From contig CALNBM010000024.1 of the NCBI GenBank assembly GCA_937874195.1, positions 1 through 6,462 of the forward strand: 6,462 nt of DNA. The letters are read 5' to 3'. The notes beneath the pieces were generated by a model, which was not told where the DNA came from, did not search any database, and saw nothing but the letters and a program-made list of their open reading frames with translations. The DNA comes from an uncultured Clostridia bacterium (GTDB taxonomy: Bacteria; Bacillota; Clostridia; Christensenellales; UBA1242). Shown here one piece after another: positions 5,515 through 6,462 of the stretch. The position numbers were made by a program, and so were the translations under genes. The stretch's first letter is position 1. The number at the start of each line of letters is the position of its first letter.

Positions 5515-6204
5515 TTACCTATCTCTATTAAAATCTTTTGTTAAAACAATAGACAAAATATCTGTTAAATTAGATGAGTTATGTATAGTATTATTCCAAA
5601 TTCTTTTATTATTAAAGTTTGGCGTGGTGGGATTTAGGCATAAGGTATTACACCCGGTTTCATAAACCCATTCATCGTTTGGTCCGTCGCCTATATAATA
5701 AATGTCGCTTGGACGAATACCATTTTTATCAATAAGTTCGCTAACAAACTGTGATTTGCCTTGAAAGTCGTATTTAGTTGGAATAATGTAACTGAGTTTA
5801 TTTTCATCATTATATAAAAACTTGTTTGCATTGATACTATCAAAATATTTTGCTTTATCTCCCAACACATCTTCTATAACTGTATCGATGTTTCCACTAA
5901 CTATGTGAAGAGAAAAACCGTTAGATTTTAGTGTTTGCATGGTTTCGTCTATACCATCAATAAGCGTTATGTCTTTAGCTAGTTTGTCTAACAAACTTCT
6001 GTTCATATTTTGTTGTTTGAACGCCTCACAAGTCAAAACATTCCATTGTTGGTGAGTAATCTCCTCATTTATAAACTGCATATATAATTCCACATAATAA
6101 GAATTTTTATCGGTCGGATAGCCTAAATTTTGCCAAATGCTGCGCCAAATATTGGGGCTATTTCGCGTTAAGGTTTCATCAAAATCAAATACTACTGCTT
6201 TCAT
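5515..6204 (-). CDS. HAD-superfamily phosphatase, SerB-like (class IB)
   Basis: A 229-residue cytoplasmic hydrolase with the full set of HAD motifs. Motif I is VVFDFDETLT with nucleophile D7 and acid D9. Motif II is LHIVSGN with S103. Motif III is K150 in FQGKSQFVSEL. Motif IV is YIGDGPNDE with D173 and D177, which bind Mg2+. The helical segment between motifs I and II (about 15-80) is a C1 cap, as in phosphoserine-phosphatase-like and related HAD-IB enzymes. It should remove phosphate from a small metabolite; the substrate cannot be told from sequence, and the nearby genes give no pathway. The start at 6204 has AGGTGA next to it and lies downstream of a clear promoter. The in-frame ATG at 6246 lies upstream of the predicted transcription start and would add 14 residues before the catalytic strand. 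The gene ends in tandem stops TAA TGA. Single-gene unit, converging on the large lipoprotein unit. Confidence 0.88.
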   Translation of the reverse strand: MKAVVFDFDETLTRNSPNIWRSIWQNLGYPTDKNSYYVELYMQFINEEITHQQWNVLTCEAFKQQNMNRSLLDKLAKDITLIDGIDETMQTLKSNGFSLHIVSGNIDTVIEDVLGDKAKYFDSINANKFLYNDENKLSYIIPTKYDFQGKSQFVSELIDKNGIRPSDIYYIGDGPNDEWVYETGCNTLCLNPTTPNFNNKRIWNNTIHNSSNLTDILSIVLTKDFNRDR

Positions 6205-6234
6205 ATTCACCTGCTTAATTTTTATTCGAATTTT

Positions 6235-6263
6235 ATTATAGCACATAGAAATAGCAGTTTCAA
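6235..6263 (-). promoter_or_regulatory. Promoter of the HAD phosphatase gene
   Basis: On the minus strand TTGAAA (6258-6263) and a perfect TATAAT (6235-6240) are 17 bp apart. Transcription would start near 6228, about 24 bases before the ATG at 6204. Because the -10 box overlaps codons that would follow an ATG at 6246, it also settles the start choice. Confidence 0.8.
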
Positions 6264-6383
6264 TAGTAAGCTTTAAAAAAAATGTATTAAAAGTAAAAAA
6301 TTTTTTTTAAAAAACAATATTACCTAGTAACAAGATTTAAGTTTGAATAACAAAAATATAAGTTGACGGTCTTTTATCTATTA

Positions 6384-6405
6384 CACATTTTTATTAAAAA
6401 ATGTG
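6384..6405. repeat. Short AT-rich inverted repeat near the right edge
   Basis: CACATTTTT (6384-6392) pairs with AAAAATGTG (6397-6405) around ATTA. ATTACACAT (6380-6388) can also pair with ATGTGTAAT (6447-6455). Neither has a terminal T run on either strand, so a terminator is not supported. No gene is visible between 6264 and the window end. Confidence 0.35.
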
Positions 6406-6462
6406 CACGAAAATTTAATTAAAGTCAGATGTTAAAATTATTATTGATGTGTAATATAAAAA

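Noticed and set aside
5423..5665. Plus-strand frame of 80 codons
   Set aside because: It overlaps the 3' end of the HAD phosphatase antisense, lacks a ribosome binding site and has Cys- and Leu-rich composition expected from a shadow frame.
6363..6392. TTGACG considered as a -35 box of a plus-strand promoter at the right edge
   Set aside because: No acceptable -10 box lies 16-18 bp downstream, and no start codon with a ribosome binding site follows before the window ends.

Overview
The window is very AT-rich, and several features suggest a low-GC Gram-positive (Bacillota/Firmicutes-like) bacterium: strong Shine-Dalgarno sites (AAGGAG, GAGGT, AGGTGA), sigma-A type promoters (TTGCAA-N17-TATAAT, TTGAAA-N17-TATAAT), U-tailed hairpin terminators, a tRNA gene with encoded CCA, and two lipobox lipoproteins. 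The genus cannot be read from the sequence. Standard bacterial code fits all genes.

Left part (1-2400): a stretch built around tRNA-Arg sequences. An intact tRNA-Arg(ACG) lies on the minus strand at 1989-2065 with its own promoter. A decayed 3' half of the same tRNA type is at 3-47, and decayed 5' halves are at 2256-2294 and 2349-2389. The 3' half at 3-47 and the 5' half at 2256-2294 share the anticodon-loop heptamer CTACGGA, and together they would add up to exactly 77 nt, the length of the intact tRNA. Just inside both halves lie shared short repeats and a perfect 28-bp direct repeat (182-209 and 2133-2160). Each copy holds two GGGTGAC heptamers on an 11-bp period, as in arm-type binding sites of tyrosine integrases. 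The simplest reading is a small (about 2.2 kb) integrase-less integrative element, or the remnant of one. It carries a DUF6602 PD-(D/E)XK-like protein, a small lipoprotein and a replacement tRNA-Arg. No integrase is present in the window.

Middle part (2400-5300): a 660-residue orphan lipoprotein with its own promoter on the plus strand. It is followed by a gene-less stretch that ends in a very strong plus-strand terminator, possibly the 3' end of a small RNA. Two more perfect hairpins follow, and the last is a terminator facing the other way.

Right part (5300-6462): a minus-strand HAD phosphatase (SerB-like, class IB) with a clear promoter. Its transcript runs toward the 5248-5282 terminator, so the plus- and minus-strand transcription units converge near 5170-5250. 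The last 200 bp contain no supported gene.

The genes do not form one operon. The DUF6602 gene and the small lipoprotein are co-oriented and may be element cargo. The large lipoprotein and the phosphatase are separate single-gene units.
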